64,000 bases of DNA from Bacteroidota bacterium (GTDB taxonomy: Bacteria > Bacteroidota > Bacteroidia > Bacteroidales > Prolixibacteraceae), in NCBI GenBank assembly GCA_023251435.1, contig JAHEYU010000031.1, positions 1 to 64,000 on the forward strand, written 5' to 3'. The notes beneath the pieces are model-generated. The model worked only from the letters and a program-made list of their open reading frames with translations, was not told the DNA's origin and did not search any database. Made by a program: the position numbers and the translations under genes. This document shows, piece after piece, positions 63,963 to 64,000 of the stretch. Each line of letters starts with the position of its first letter. The first letter of the stretch is position 1.

Positions 63963-64000
63963 ATGCCCATTTCAGCGCTCATCGTTGACGACGAAAAGAA
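63963..64000 (+). CDS. LytTR-type response regulator, N-terminal start (cut by window edge)
   Basis: The ATG at 63963 encodes MPISALIVDDEK, and then the window ends. IVDDE is the acidic pocket of a receiver domain, and the start matches LytTR regulators that pair with LytS-type kinases. It is 2.8 kb from its likely partner kinase (58166), with a toxin pair and a TlpA-like gene in between. The C-terminal DNA-binding domain is not visible. Confidence 0.7.
   Translation, partial: MPISALIVDDEK

Overview
The window is AT-rich chromosomal DNA from a Bacteroidota bacterium, most likely a Marinilabiliales/Prolixibacteraceae-like member of the Bacteroidia. Evidence: a type IX secretion C-terminal sorting domain (55105-56556), promoters of the TAnnTTTG type, almost no Shine-Dalgarno sequences, a SecA of about 1,100 residues, a fused E1-alpha/beta 2-oxoacid dehydrogenase, LytS/LytTR-type signalling and many Bacteroidota-only lipoprotein families. 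The genus is inference. No tRNA, rRNA, CRISPR array or intact transposon was recognised.

1-9.8 kb is a signalling and glycan-stress region, all on the minus strand: a CHASE3 sensor kinase cut by the window edge, a GT4 glycosyltransferase fused to a helical-toroid domain, a CsbD-like stress protein, a GH130 phosphorylase-type enzyme, a receiver-only response regulator, a PAS/hybrid kinase/HPt protein and an AraC-type regulator. Several of these genes share an upstream sequence motif, and the GH130 gene is bracketed by GTCATT/AATGAC-rich repeats. 9.8-10.4 kb holds a decayed higBA toxin-antitoxin locus.

10.4-18 kb has mnmE, then an accessory surface-glycan patch with genes on both strands (PIG-L deacetylase-like, GT32-like, GT2, DUF4422-like, FkbM methyltransferase, a further glycosyltransferase) and a frameshifted IS630-type transposase remnant.

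18-37.7 kb is mostly core genome: fabG, a SpoIIE-type phosphatase, clpC, gyrA, a TPR protein, an LRR protein, mgsA, a flavodoxin, 2-oxoacid dehydrogenase E1 and E2, a serine beta-lactamase-like hydrolase, pyrD-pyrK and a small XRE regulator. An 808-base, very AT-rich gap with repeated ACATTTGT sites follows.

38.4-58 kb has a membrane metallophosphoesterase, two secreted HExxH proteins, a VWA-like membrane protein followed by three tandem paralogous lipoproteins, lgt, secA, a 60-residue Cys-rich protein, a T9SS cargo protein and an SDF-family symporter.

58-64 kb is the most unusual part. It has a LytS-type kinase whose extracytoplasmic region ends in a thioredoxin fold without cysteines, a Xre/RES toxin-antitoxin pair, the first 12 codons of a broken LytTR-type response regulator, a TlpA-like thioredoxin protein with an intact CxxC, and the start of an intact copy of the same response regulator at the window edge.
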